64,000 bases of DNA from Calamus simplicifolius (lineage: Eukaryota; Streptophyta; Magnoliopsida; Arecales; Arecaceae): NCBI GenBank assembly GCA_900491605.1, contig UESW01004768.1, forward strand, positions 373,908 to 437,907, written 5' to 3'. The translations under genes and the position numbers were made by a program. The notes below the pieces were generated by a model. That model was not told the origin of the DNA and made no database searches. It saw nothing but the letters and a program-made list of their open reading frames with translations. Below are positions 23,940 to 34,541 of this stretch, one piece after another; the first letter of the stretch is position 1; each line of letters opens with the position of its first letter.

Positions 23940-25528
23940 GAAGGGGAGGCTCTTCTTAGCCGATCTAGATAGGAAGCGGCTCAGAGCTGCTAGCCTTCCG
24001 ATCAGGCGCTAAATTTCCTTTTTATTCACCGGCGGCCTCATATCTAGGATAGCTTGGATCTTGTCCGGGTTCGCCTCTATTCCTCGTTGCATCACCATGA
24101 ATCCTAGGAATTTTCCTGCTGCCACTCCGAAGACACATTTCTAGGGATTCAGCCTCATCTGGAACCGATGAAGGTTGCTGAAGGTCTCCATTAGGTCAGA
24201 TAGGTGGTCGCCAGCTCGGATGCTTTTGGTCAGCATGTCGTCTACATATACTTCTATGTTGCGCCCAATTTGACCCTCGAAGACCTTATTCATCAATCTT
24301 TGGTACGTAGCCCCGGCATTTTTCAACCCAAAGGGCATGACTTGATAGTAGTAGATCCCCTTTTCGGTCACGAAAAAGGTGGCTTCTTCATCTGAAGGCT
24401 CCATTCTATCTGGTTGTACCTCGAGAATGCATCCATGAAGCTGAGAGTCTCGTGACCGAAAGTGGCTTCCACTAATTGATCGATCCTGGGGAGCGGGAAG
24501 CTGTCCTTGGGGCAAGCTTTGCTGAGATCAGTGAAATCGATACACATCCTTTAGCTTCCATTGGCTTTCCGTACCATCACTACATTGGCCAACCAGTCGC
24601 GATAATAGACATCCCGAATGTGGCCGGCAGTGATCAGTTTACGGACCTCCTCGTCAACAGCTTTCTGGCGCTCGGGGGCAAAGCTTCTCTTCTTTTGCCG
24701 GACTGTCCTACAATTAGATTTGATGTTAAGTTTATGAGTAATTACCTTGGCTGGTATACCTAGCATGTCGGTTGGTGCCCATGCAAAAATATCGGCGTTG
24801 GCTCGGAGGAAACCGAGGAGTCGACTCCTTTCCTCCTCAGGGAGAGTGGCCCCGATCTGGACGGTTCTCGTTGGGTCCTCTCCTAAGGGAAAAGTCAACA
24901 GATGTCCTACCGGTTCCCCCCTCTTCTCGGCCTCTCTCGAATCCATCAATTCAGAAGTCGACGAGGGAATTGCTGACTGAAGGCTAGGGGTCATGTGGTA
25001 GCAGAGGGACACCGGGCTTCTTTCGCTCCGCATTTCCCCGATCTCGTGACGAGTGGGGAACCTGACCAGCAACCTCTTTGTCGAGATAATGGCATCCAGC
25101 AGATTTAAACCTGACCGGCCGAGAATAGCATTATATGCAAGAGGAACTCTCACCACCAGGAACTTTGTGAAGATCGTGCTCTGGTGGGGTGAAGTTCCAG
25201 CCGTGACGGGGAGAGTAATTTCTCCCTCAACTTTCACCACATCTCCGGTGAAGCCAACAAGGGGTGTCGCCACTGGCCGAAGAGAATCCAAAAGAAAGTT
25301 CATACAAACAAATGCATCATACGTCAGAATATCGGCTGAGCTTCCACTATCAACTAATATTCTCTTTACAGGATGTTTAGCAATCGCCATGGATACAACG
25401 ACGCTTTCATCATTCGGGTTATCTACCCCCTCTAAATCTCTTTCAGAGAAAGGAATTACACTGTTATCTCGCTCACCCCCCCCCCCCCCCCCGATGTCTT
25501 TTTGCGGTGCCCCCCGCTCCCCAGGAGA
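23940..25528 (-). pseudogene. Protease and reverse transcriptase region of the Tat-type Gypsy element
   Basis: Protease shows RILVDSGSSADILTYDAF (about 25365-25312) with catalytic DSGS. RT follows with the substrate-proximal AKVITHKLNI and RDWLANVVMVRKANGS, the core GIYYYQVMPFGLKNAGATYQ, and the active site YVDDML (about 24258-24241). Three in-frame stops interrupt RT: at about 24551 (just after KANGS), about 24141 (after RMRLNP... region) and about 24009. A poly-G tract (sense strand) lies upstream of the protease at 25492-25476. The layout is that of a normal Gypsy pol and all motifs are recognisable, so the damage is recent compared with the age of the family. Confidence 0.85.
25476..25492. 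repeat. C17 homopolymer (poly-G on the element sense strand)
   Basis: Seventeen consecutive C on the plus strand. On the sense strand they encode a run of Gly between the gag end and the protease, where related elements usually have two or three Gly codons. The tract is either a slippage expansion or an assembly artefact. Confidence 0.9.
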
Positions 25529-27051
25529 TCATTGCCACAGTCTTCCCAGTCGGGGTGTTTCAACATTGGCTTGCTGAGTGGGTGGCACCGAAGGGCCTGG
25601 TGCCGCTGGATTTCCTCTCCGGACAAACTGACCGAGGTGCCCTTGCTGGATGAGCTCCTCTATGGCCTTCTTCAACTGTCGGAAGTCTTCTGTGTCGTGG
25701 TCGTGATCTCGATGGAAACGACAATACATGTTTTTGTTGCGAGAAACTCCAGGCTTTAGGGGCGCAGGGCGCTTGAGATAGGGCTCACCCTCAATTTCCA
25801 TAAGAATGTGGGAAATCGGGGCTAACAGAGGGGTGTAACACTCACCTACGGGGGCGAAAGTTCGTGGCCGACTGTCCGCCCAGCGAGGCGGCTCGGGCTT
25901 CTTGGTGTGAGGCCCTCCAGACTCTGATCGAACTTGCTTTTTGCTGGGGCCTTCTTCAGTTTTCCGCCGAGAGGAGTCGGCCTCATCAGTGCGAATATAT
26001 TTTTGAGCTCGACTTAGCAACTCTGCGTACGAGCTCGGGGGCTTCTTGTATAATGAATACGCGAAGCAGAAAGGCGGAGCCTACGCTTCAAGGCCAAGGT
26101 GGCCATCGAGTCGTCAAGATGGTAAACCTCTATCGCCGCCTCCTTGAAGCGGGTGACGAAGTCCCGAAGAGTCTCCCCACTCTTCTGTCGGATGGCAAAG
26201 AGGCTGTCTGCCACCCAAGGGATCCGTCGGCTTGCATCTAAGTGAGCGAGAAAATCTTTCTCCAGCTATCTGAATGAACTAATACTACGAGGAGGTAGAC
26301 GGGAATATCAAGCCCTCGCAGCCTTTCGTAGGGTGGCTAGGAAAGCAATGCATAGAAGAGCGTCTGATGCTCCCTGGACCTGCATGTGCACCTTATAGCT
26401 TTCCAAGTGATATAGGGGATCGGTAGTGCCGTCGTAAGGATCCAGCTGAGGAAGACAAAATCGGGAAGGGACGGGTTCTTCCATGATCTGCCTTGTCAGT
26501 GGAGGGCGACTGTCATATTTTGCCTTCGACTGATCGGTCAGTCGTTGGCCGAGCTCCTCTAAATGTCGGTAGCGCTCCTCCAGTCGCCTTTCTGCGCGGA
26601 GATGAATCCTCTCGCCTGTGGACTCCTCTCCTGACGAGGTAGATAGGGGACAGGAGGACGGGCGGTGTCGACGGGCTATACCCTTCCCCGGGGCCTTGTC
26701 CCGGGATTGACGGGGAGAGGGATTGTCAGGAGATCTCCTTCTGGTGGAAACGTCCCGACGGCGGTGAGCCTTTCGTCGGGATTGTCTTCCACGGGTGGAT
26801 TGTTGGCTGGGCTGCGCCGCAACTTCTTCCAAGGAGTGGGGTGGCGGCAGAGGTTGAGCGGCCGCCGACTGTTGTTGGAGTTCTCGAATCACCGCAGCAA
26901 GGGACCGCACCTCCTGAGCAAGGGCAGTGACCCTATCACCTTGGCATGGTGGTGAAGGATGAATTGGCAGGAGGGCCTCCGGCTGCTCGGCCCCCACCGG
27001 CTGCCCCCCAGCCAGGCTGGTGGAAGCTTCTTGAGCACGAGTCACCACCAT
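25529..27051 (-). pseudogene. Gag region of the Tat-type Gypsy element
   Basis: I place the start at 27051 (MVVTRAQEAST); the open frame extends upstream to 27312 but that part overlaps the LTR. A Pro/Gln-rich N-terminal third is followed by an Arg/Ser-rich basic block and the capsid core (SRFCLPQLDPYDGTTDPLYHLESY; ADSLFAIRQKSGETLRDFVTRF). Near the C-terminus is the zinc-like motif MYCRFHRDHDHDTEDFRQLK. Breaks: an in-frame TGA replacing Trp at 26310-26308, a frameshift near 26040, and a TGA at 25531-25529. Gag would form the virus-like particle. The H/D-rich knuckle with only one Cys is typical for Tat gag. Confidence 0.8.
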
Positions 27052-27123
27052 CTCTTCTTCGGGTAAGGAGGGAGTGAGAGCTTGGTCACTTTCTCCCCTA
27101 CACGCCTTGCTACTCACGCTCTC

Positions 27124-27142
27124 CCCCTTCCTGGCGCGCAAA
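27124..27142 (-). other. Primer-binding site of the Tat-type Gypsy element
   Basis: On the minus strand it reads TTTGCGCGCCAGGAAGGGG, two bases after the LTR end. It resembles the GCGCGCCAGGTAGGGG primer sites of related plant Gypsy elements. The exact tRNA cannot be settled without a search. Confidence 0.6.
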
Positions 27143-27144
27143 TC

Positions 27145-28319
27145 TATTGCCGCCAGATCACCTTTAATGAGCGTCAAGTGGGCAGAAATTCTCGCGGGCC
27201 TTCGAGGGAACGGCAAGACCCCTTCCTTCGCTCGGGAACCTGCAAGGAAAGTCTCAGACCGGTGACTCCGGCGGGGGCCCTCCGACGCCCAAGTTAGTGA
27301 TTTGGGGAACATAGATGGATATCGTTGTAATGATTGGATAGAGCCCGAGCCCCCTACCTTAAGGGCTGGAGGCCTTTTATACCTGTTCGAGAATCCCTCT
27401 TACCCTCCGTCTGTCGTGGTCAAGTCCCTTTTGGACGGTTGTTAATTTCTAGTCTTCAACATGCCACAAAGTATGGGTCATGGGACTGAACGTGGGGCCA
27501 CGCCCGTCGTTAGCGGCGCCAGGAAGAAGCACGTCCATCGCGCGCGTAGCCGGGCGCGCTCGTGGTGACGTGGTCCGCCATTCTCGAGAGAAGTGGGCCA
27601 CATAGCTTGGACGTGGATGACTGCCGCCGGAGGCCAACGCCGAGACCGATGCCGAGGCCGGCACCGAAGTCAACGCCGAGGCTGACACCGAAGCCGATGC
27701 TGACACCGTGACCAAAGCCCAAATGGGCCGCAATCGACACGGAAGTCGAGGTGGGCCGTAGCTGATGCAGAGGTCGAGATAGGCCGGGGTTAATGCCGAC
27801 ACCGTGACCAAAGCCTAGATTGGCTGCGACCGACACGGAAGCTGAGGTGGGCCGTAGCTGACACGGAGGTCGAGATAGACCGTGGTTGATGCCGACACCG
27901 TGACCAAGGCCTAGACTGGCCACGGCTGACACGGAAGTCGAGGTGGGCCGTAGCCGATGCGGAGGTCGAGATAGGCCGTGGTTGATGCCGACACCATGAT
28001 CAAGGCATAGACTGGCCGCAGCCGACACAGAAGTTGAGGTGGGCCGTAGCCGACGCGAAGGTTGAGGTGGGCCGTGGCCGTCGCGGATGTCGAGATAGGC
28101 TGTGGTTGATGCCGGCACCGTGACCAAGGCCCAGACAGGCTGCAATTGATACGGAAGTCGAGGTGGGTCGTAGCCGATGCGAAGGTCGAGATGGGCCGTA
28201 GCTGATGCCGATACCGAACCCAGGCCTAAACGGGCCGTGATCGACACGGAAGTCGAGGTGGGCTGTGTTGAGCCCAATCGCCAAGAAATTGGCTCGTGTG
28301 CTCTTTGACCCGATCGGCA
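27145..28319 (-). repeat. 5' LTR of the Tat-type Gypsy element
   Basis: About 1175 bp. On the minus strand it starts TGCCGATCGGGTC and ends GGCGGCAATA, so its ends are TG...TA rather than TG...CA. The right half (27620-28260) is a GC-rich minisatellite of about 95-bp units made of 30-bp subunits such as GGCCGTAGCCGATGCGGAGG. Confidence 0.85.
27371..27383 (-). promoter_or_regulatory. LTR promoter TATA box
   Basis: On the minus strand the sequence is GGTATAAAAGGCC, a strong plant TATA box in the expected part of the 5' LTR. The matching segment is deleted from the 3' LTR. Confidence 0.7.
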
Positions 28320-30363
28320 GAGCTCATATGTGTAATCTCAAATTTGTGTGCCTACATGTACCAATGAAGCATGACATATGGGCTAGAGTTGTCTTTGATC
28401 ATGGGTCTTAGAAGGGTAGCTAGGAATGTAGTTGATAGTAATTCGGGCCTATCATACCAATAATTTAGGGGGTGAAACTAAGGTGCAGCACCATATAAGC
28501 AGACTATCCGATTTAAATATATTTCTCTTCTATTTTTTTACGATCATTTAAACCATCCTCTCAGTCCTATACAATGAAAAAATAGGAGAGAGAATGATAC
28601 AACTCGAATAGTATGCACGCATGAAATCGAACTTATGTTTCGTTCTAATTTAGGTTTAAATCTCATTTGAATACTATAATAAAAACCAACAATGGCCATG
28701 ACCTATTGACTATTTAATTAGACTTATCTAGTTATTTGGTTATCAAGATTGACATATTGAATCGTGAAAAGATAGGAGGTCTGTTGGACCCACGTTCATT
28801 GGTTTCTTAAGCATAAAGATTCCATGAAGAATTTTAGACCTTTTAATTTGGTCATGTAAGTTATGTTGACTATATTTATATTTTATATGTTTCAAAACAC
28901 TTTATTTTTCTTATTTTTAACCCTAGACGATTAAAAAAAAATCCTTAGTTCTCTTTTTTTTATGTTTAAGATATGCCAAAATGAATATCCACGAATAGAA
29001 AGCTCATTTTTAAAAATTGGGCTCAATCATATCTTGCCTAATTATTTGATCTAATTCATTCTGTTACCCATACACACATCCATTAACTTAAATCTACTGC
29101 AAGTTATACATGAAAAAGTCTTGCTGCATCATTTTTCAGCACAACAAACGCATATCGATCGTACGAATTAATTGCTCGTGAATGTCGATGCACGTACGGT
29201 AGTCTAGTGAACCTTACCGTGCACTATTCACTTACCGGCATGCACGGATGACTGATCCGTGTGGCCGATGCATGCTTGCTGCATCAAAGAACGATGCAAC
29301 AAATTTTTTTATTATAAATTGATTATATAACTTTCTCTTCCGTGCCGTATGTCTTTTCCGTTATAAATCGATCATATACAAAAATTGGCGGCCCATGGAT
29401 GTCAAGGCCGTCAACTCAGTGCTCCTTAATTATCCTTAATTTTGATGCTCATCTGGCGCACCATATGGGATTGCTAATTCCATTTGTTTAAAATCTTCTT
29501 CCAAACATTCGATTGGATTGATCATTTGTATAACATCTTCTTCCAAACATTCGATTGGCCATCATACCAAACACATCTGAACCACATCCAACTTGCCACT
29601 TAAATTGGAGGTACATCCCACTTACGCCCCCACAATCTGTGCAACATAATATTATCTCTCTTCGTTGAAGACCAATAAATCGCTGTCAAAATTAAGAACT
29701 CATGATTATTAAAAATTTCATGAAATATGTAAGAAAAATGTAACAACCAACGAGTGAAAATATATTAATTTTTTTCTATTTTTTCTTCCTGAGATATACT
29801 ATTTTTGCATTTATAAAATTAGCACAAGGCCCCGCGGACTAACCATGAAGCCTTGTGCCCAATAGCTATTGCAGTTCACACACACCGAGCGGCCGGATCT
29901 GATTCTGAAAATTTTCCTCCAGACAAATTGAGCCGGACTTGAACTTGGGCAGGCCATGCTAGGCTTGAGTTTGAGCTTAATCCAATCTGATCTGAGTTCG
30001 GCTCAAATCAAACGTACCTATGCCTTATAACCATAATGAAGGAAGCATATAATCATATGCCTTACAAACAATGATCGATGTCCTTATTGTTTCGAGCTTA
30101 TTTGCATTAATTAGTTACTCCAAGCTAACAGCTAATCCAAATAAGCTCGACATCAACGTAAAGTTGGCTTAGTTGACCGAAAACATTCTCTCTCACTCTT
30201 TGATTTGAAAGGAATGCAAAAGGCTCTCTCTCTTATTTTTCTTTTTTTTTTTTTTTTTTTAACGTGTTGTGTGGTTTGAAAGGATGTGAGAAAGCTGTTA
30301 AGGAACGCAGAAGGGAAAGTTCTGGAGGATACATACAACACGATAAAAGGTCATCGATCTATA

Positions 30364-30397
<34 letters not shown>

Positions 30398-30430
30398 ACA
30401 AATGAGCTAAGTCAAGTTGGTAAGACTTAA
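28320..30430. other. AT-rich intergenic DNA, no gene
   Basis: Host DNA next to the Gypsy element; the first five bases are the right target duplication. A 12-bp word CTTGCTGCATCA occurs at about 29122 and 29277, bracketing a palindrome-rich stretch. A segment ATCTTCTTCCAAACATTCGATTGG occurs twice (about 29490 and 29530). T-rich and TA-rich tracts lie at about 30238-30260 and 30366-30398. No supported ORF or RNA gene. Confidence 0.5.
30366..30398. repeat. (GT)n(TA)n microsatellite
   Basis: A run of GT followed by TA dinucleotides of about 33 bases. Confidence 0.85.
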
Positions 30431-30607
30431 TTTGTCTCGTCAAAGTGGGTTAGTGATGAGGACATCACTTTGGACCAGAGTTTGGGTCAGTCGAACCAGT
30501 CCTTGGATGTTCCTGTACCAGCATCCCAGAGTCAGCAGGCCACGTCAGGGAAGACTACACCAGATAATCTACGAAGGTCCAAGAGGTTGCAGAACAAACG
30601 GGCTTAA
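30431..30607 (+). pseudogene. C-terminal fragment of an LTR-retrotransposon polyprotein
   Basis: A frame open from 30431 to a TAA at 30605-30607 encodes a tail with SKWVSDEDITLDQSLG and RRSKRLQNKRA just before the stop. A basic RRSKRLxNK tail is common at the C-terminus of plant retroelement polyproteins. Upstream the frame closes at once (TAA at 30428), so only the last 58 codons remain. An LTR-like sequence follows directly. The assignment is tentative. Confidence 0.4.
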
Positions 30608-30614
30608 AATTTTC

Positions 30615-31087
30615 TGTGTCGGATTGGGCCCAAACTTGGCTGGTCACATGGAAACGGGCTGATGATTCAAAGTCATTGCCTTTGGCCATGAGCTACTGTG
30701 GATTTTGGCCATCCGGGCTCGTTTGATAGGAGTTTTGGGCCTATTTTCGTTTTTAATGGCATAGTTGTAATTTTTCTGAACTTATGATGTTAGGGTTTTC
30801 TCTCTTATTTAAGTTGGTTTTGGGCGGCCGTCAGAGGCAGAGAAGAAAAAGACGCTGTTTTAGATTTCCTTTTTTTTTTTTCCTCTTAAATAAAGATGAA
30901 TGTTTTCTTGATTCAAAACAATTGAATTGAAAATTCAATTGCTCTTCCCTTTAAATTTCGGATTGAGAGTGATCAAAATTCGAAATTTTCTCCTTTTCTT
31001 GTCAAGATTTGAACCAAACCTGGACGAATTCTTTTCTCGCAGACTAGATCGTTCTTGAGTTGCAGGCGCTTTGAATATCGCCCTGCA
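30615..31087 (+). repeat. Possible 3' LTR remnant
   Basis: The sequence begins TGTGTCGGATTGGGCCC just after the polyprotein-like stop and ends near CGCCCTGCA. It contains a TATTTAAG (TATA-like) word at about 30807 and an AATAAA at about 30887. There is no second LTR and no target duplication that I can see, so the boundaries are guesses. Confidence 0.35.
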
Positions 31088-31295
31088 TCAGTTAGCTAGC
31101 AAGTTTCCATGCGACTCGTATCACATATTTCTTTGTTTATTTTCTCCTTAAAAAAAGGATGACATCTTTATTTCTCATACGCTAATTTTCAGACAGAATC
31201 TTGGCAAGCAATCCGTCATTATTTAACTAAACATGATAAAAAAACGTAGACCTGCTTATTTGTATGCGTATACGTATATATGTAAGCGACGCGAT

Positions 31296-32176
31296 TCAGA
31301 CGCTGCTCTTCACGGTGGCACTGTAGTTGTTCATCAGATCATAGTACCTGCTCCACAGCATTATCCCACCGTACTTAGCCGTCGTCTTAATTGTCGGCAG
31401 CACCTGAGAGGTCAACACGTCCGGGGGAATGTACCCGCTCCCGGCCGCATCACTCGACGCCGGCAAACCCAAGAAAAAGCTGGACGCCGTCACACTCGAT
31501 GTCCAGGTGTTCCACGCACTGATCAAGTTGGCGGTGCTCCCCGACGAGTACTCGCACGATGGGTTGTTGTAGAACTGGATCCAAACGTAGTCAAAGAGCC
31601 CGGTCTGCAGCGCCGTGTTAAGGTGCGCATCGGGGTACGGGCACTGCGGCGCCGCTGAGAGGTAGACCTTTTTGCCCTGGCTGCTGTATTGCGACAGATC
31701 CCTTGCAAGGTCGTCGAAGTGGTCGCCGTTGGTTGCCTCGATGTCGAAGTCGATGCCGTCGAGCACGGCGTCACCGAGGGGGCGAGAGGAGGAGCTGCCG
31801 CTGAGGTAGTTGTTCCACAGGTAGGTGGCGACGCTCTGGGCGTCGTCGGCGGAGGAGAGGGAGTAGCTGCCGGAGCCGCCGCCGAGAGAGAGGAGGACCT
31901 TGATGCCCTGGGACTGGCAGGTCTGGATGTCGGAGGTGAGGCTGGTGCAGGTGCCGGAGGCGGGGTCGCAGTGACCGGCGAGGTTGAGGACGGGGGTCTG
32001 GCCGTTGCCGAAGGTGGTGAGGAAGGCCAGGATGACGTAGGAGTAGAGGCCGGTGTTGCAGGTGTCGGCGAGGGTACCCTCATTGCCGTTCTGGCCCCAG
32101 TAGACGGCGATGCTGCCTGCATGGGAGCCGGCGACGAGGGCGAGGAGGAGAGGGGGAGGAGGAGGCTGGTGGCCAT
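31296..32176 (-). CDS. Class III (GH18) endochitinase, signal-peptide frameshift
   Basis: The mature protein is an acidic class III chitinase/lysozyme of hevamine type that cuts chitin outside the cell and acts in defence. The mature frame starts GSIAVYWGQNGNEGTLADTC (from about 32122) and is open to the TGA at 31296-31298, about 273 residues, the usual family length. The catalytic motif DGIDFDIE is complete (about 31762-31739), and the Cys pairs (TCNTG; HCDP...TCTS; TCQSQG; CPYPD; SCEYSS) are present. There are no introns. The only start in a sensible place (ATG 32176-32174, after CACC) is out of frame with the mature part. A leucine-rich leader ending ALVAGSHA lies in the mature frame, and one base appears to be missing in the CTCCTC run at about 32148. 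It is either a fresh null allele or an assembly error. A TATA box lies about 85 bp upstream. Confidence 0.88.
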
Positions 32177-32260
32177 GGTGAATGTATAAGAGGAGACGAA
32201 AGCTAATTAATGGGGCTTCTCTTCTCCCTGGCTTGAGGGAATGGGAGGGAGCTCATGCCT

Positions 32261-32268
32261 GTTATATA
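32261..32268 (-). promoter_or_regulatory. TATA box of the chitinase gene
   Basis: On the minus strand CTATATAAC lies about 85-92 bp upstream of the ATG at 32176, correct for a plant promoter with a leader of about 55 bp. The leader contains no in-frame upstream start that rescues the reading frame: an ATG at about 32254 ends at a TAG within 18 codons. Confidence 0.65.
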
Positions 32269-32290
32269 GAGCGAGGCCATGTGCATCGAT

Positions 32291-32325
32291 TCTTTTTATT
32301 TTATTTTATTTTATTTTATTTTTGG
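32291..32325. repeat. (TTTTA)n microsatellite
   Basis: About six units of a TTTTA pentanucleotide just upstream of the chitinase TATA box. Confidence 0.9.
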
Positions 32326-32759
32326 GGAAGACTTGGAATACTTTAACTGCACGTAGCTTCATTGACTGGAGGTTGAGACTGGTAGTGGTAATTGAGATCG
32401 CCGCGTAGGCTGCATTCATGGCTTAGAGCCTAAGACATCTCATAAGTCTTAGGTGGCCCCGTTCGCATCTTTCCACGTCCCCGTCAAATAACGACTATTT
32501 CCAGAAGATAAGACCAACGCCATGGTGGCTTGAGCCATTCAAGGCGTGAATGAGTGAAGGAAACTGCGCCGGTGGAGCAAGAAGATTTGCCACCGCCGAC
32601 GTACCGCCGAGTCGATGCCATTCTCATGAAGAAAGTAATGAGAGATTTCATACTTATTGATTTAGATAAATTTTAAAATAATAAATTAAAACAGTATTTT
32701 ATTTTAACAAAAATAAATTAAAATTATATATATTGTTGTCTATATTTAGAGATATTAAA
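32326..32759. other. Chitinase upstream region, no gene
   Basis: Moderately GC-rich sequence turning AT-rich at about 32640. No ORF or recognised element. It may contain distal promoter elements of the chitinase gene. Confidence 0.4.
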
Positions 32760-33385
32760 CAGAATGTGCCGGTCCATATAAGTTGTATCCAATGAACTTA
32801 TCCTTTGAAATATTCAAGATTCATAACTTAGATATTACTGAAATATAATATATCATTTTGGATAATTATGTCTGCTATATTAAAAAAAATGTGCCGGTCC
32901 TTTTAGGTTGTATCCATTGAATTTATCCTTTGAAATATTTAAGATTCATAACTTAGATATTACTAAAATATAATATATCATTTTGGGTAATTGTGTCTAC
33001 TATATCAAAGAGAATGTGCCGGTCCTTTTAAGTTGTATCCATTGAACTTGTCCTTTGAAATATTCAAGATTCATAACTTAGATATTACGTTGTATTCATA
33101 ACTTAGATATATCATTTTGGGTAATTGTGTCTACTATATTAAAGAGAATGTGCCGGTCCTTTTAAGTTGTATCCATTGAATTTGTCCTTTGAAATATTCA
33201 AGATTCATAACTTAGATATTGCTGAAATATAATATATCATTTTGGATAATTATGTCTTGCTATATTAAACAGAATGTGCCGTTCCATATAAATTGTTTCC
33301 ATTGAACTTGTCCTTTGAAATATTCAAGATTCATAACTTAGATATTACTGAAATATAATAAATCATTTTGGGTTATGTAGCTGCT
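32760..33385. repeat. Tandem repeat, 5 units of about 125 bp
   Basis: The words TGTGCCGGTCC, TTGTATCCATTGAA, CCTTTGAAATATTCAAGATT and TATAATATATCATTTTGG recur in order at about 32766, 32890, 33015, 33149 and 33274. One spacing is longer (about 134 bp) because of a partial internal duplication of TTCATAACTTAGATAT. It is strongly AT-rich apart from the GCCGGTCC core. Confidence 0.9.
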
Positions 33386-33739
33386 ATGTCAGTTATTAAT
33401 GGAACCAAATTGATGAATTATAATTTAAGTTCATACATATTTTTGATATAATGTTAGGATGAAACTTAAATAGGTTTATAAGAATATGCATGGTTTAATT
33501 ATAAAAAATATTTTGATTTTAAATGTGTGTTGTGCTTCTTAATAATTAATCTCTTTCATTTTTGAGGAGCGCAATAGGGTAGTTATTAGTCATTTTTGCC
33601 AAGTCTCAGATAATATTGATAAATAAATAAATAATAAAAATATTTGTTGCTGTTAAAAGGGTGCTAGTAGACCAACAGGTCAATCTTATGGGCAGCAAAA
33701 AGGGAGAAAACAAATGAAAAAAGAACCATTATTCTGTGG

Positions 33740-34541
33740 GTGTCTGATTTTCTTTCAGGATATTCGGAGGGGCCCTCAGCAGAAGAAGGTTCTCTGGGCA
33801 ATCACGGCTTATCAGATTTGGCTGTCTAGGAATCAGCTAACCTTTTCTAATGACCCCATCTCTACTTATCAGACTGTGAGAAAGATCAGATCGCTGTCTG
33901 CCGAATGCACCCAATTTTCTCGTGGAGATGTTTTTGATTCTTCTAGCCTCTGGGGTTCCCCTGCTGCCTCGGCAGCGAACCGTCATACGGTTTTTATTTC
34001 TTGGGAACCCCCTCCTTCAGGAGCTATCAAAATCAACTTTGACGGGAGCGTTCGTGGTAGAGCAGCTGGATCGGCGTTCATCATTCGCGGCCATACGGGT
34101 GATTTGAGGGCGGCTGGAGGTTTTGGCTCTATTGACTTCTCTGTCCCGATGGCGAAACTTTATGCGGCTTGGACGGGCATTTCTTTTGCTGTTCGGATTC
34201 TTCACGCTGCTAGAATCATCGTTGAGGGTGATTCTATGACTGTTATATCTTGGATGAAGAATGAGTACAGTGGCATTGGCACTGCTAACCCGGTACTCAG
34301 AGAGATTTGGTCCATGCTTTGGGAGGTCGCCTCTGTCCAAATCCGCCATATCTTTCGTGAAGCCAATTCGGTGGCGGATTGGACGGCTTCCTTTGTTGCT
34401 CAGTACTCTGGACCCTGGGTCTGGAGTCCTGATTCCCATTGTCCTAGCTTGCTGCAGCAGATTTTATTGTCAGATGTTTCTGGGCTGATTCGCACTAGAC
34501 AAGTGTGATCGCCCGATTGTAACAAAAAAAAAAAAAAAAAG
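33740..34541 (+). pseudogene. 5'-truncated L1-type LINE: C-terminal RNase H domain with poly-A tail
   Basis: The frame open to TGA at 34506-34508 encodes the tail of a plant L1 ORF2: linker (LWAITAYQIWLSRNQLTFS), then a plant LINE RNase H domain with INFDGSVRG, EGDSMTVISWM and an HIFREANSVADW end. It aligns with the C-terminal part of the LINE at 39767-45650 (matching FISWEPP and NRHTVFISW blocks). The start at 33714 is accidental; LINE similarity begins about 33740. The second catalytic position, Glu in ELYAAW of the other copy, is Lys here (AKLYAAW), so the domain is probably inactive. An A17 tail (34524-34540) marks the 3' end; a second A18 tract follows at 34580-34597. No convincing target duplication is visible. 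Confidence 0.8.

Larger units (their letters stand above)
6304..28319 (-). mobile_element. Ty3/Gypsy retrotransposon, Tat type, with nested insertions
   Basis: The same five bases, GAGCT, flank the element exactly (6299-6303 and 28320-28324). On the minus strand the order is 5' LTR (28319-27145), primer site, gag, protease, RT, RNase H, [nested Copia], integrase, a minisatellite, an ORF on the opposite strand, and 3' LTR (8177-6304). The zinc-motif context MYCRFHRDHDHDTEDFRQLK, the protease-RT style and the antisense ORF downstream of pol are typical of the Tat lineage. The left LTR also contains a separate insertion. Removing both insertions leaves about 11 kb. All protein-coding parts carry stops or frameshifts, so the copy is dead. 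Confidence 0.9.

Noticed and set aside
27449..28284. 255-codon and 120-codon minus-strand ORFs in the Gypsy 5' LTR
   Set aside because: They read through the LTR minisatellite; no start context, no domain.
31523..32189. 217-codon minus and 166-codon plus ORFs over the chitinase
   Set aside because: Ser/Pro/Thr-rich and Gly/Val-rich strings produced by reading the GC-rich chitinase gene in wrong frames. The 217-codon one shares the chitinase ATG only because of the frameshift.
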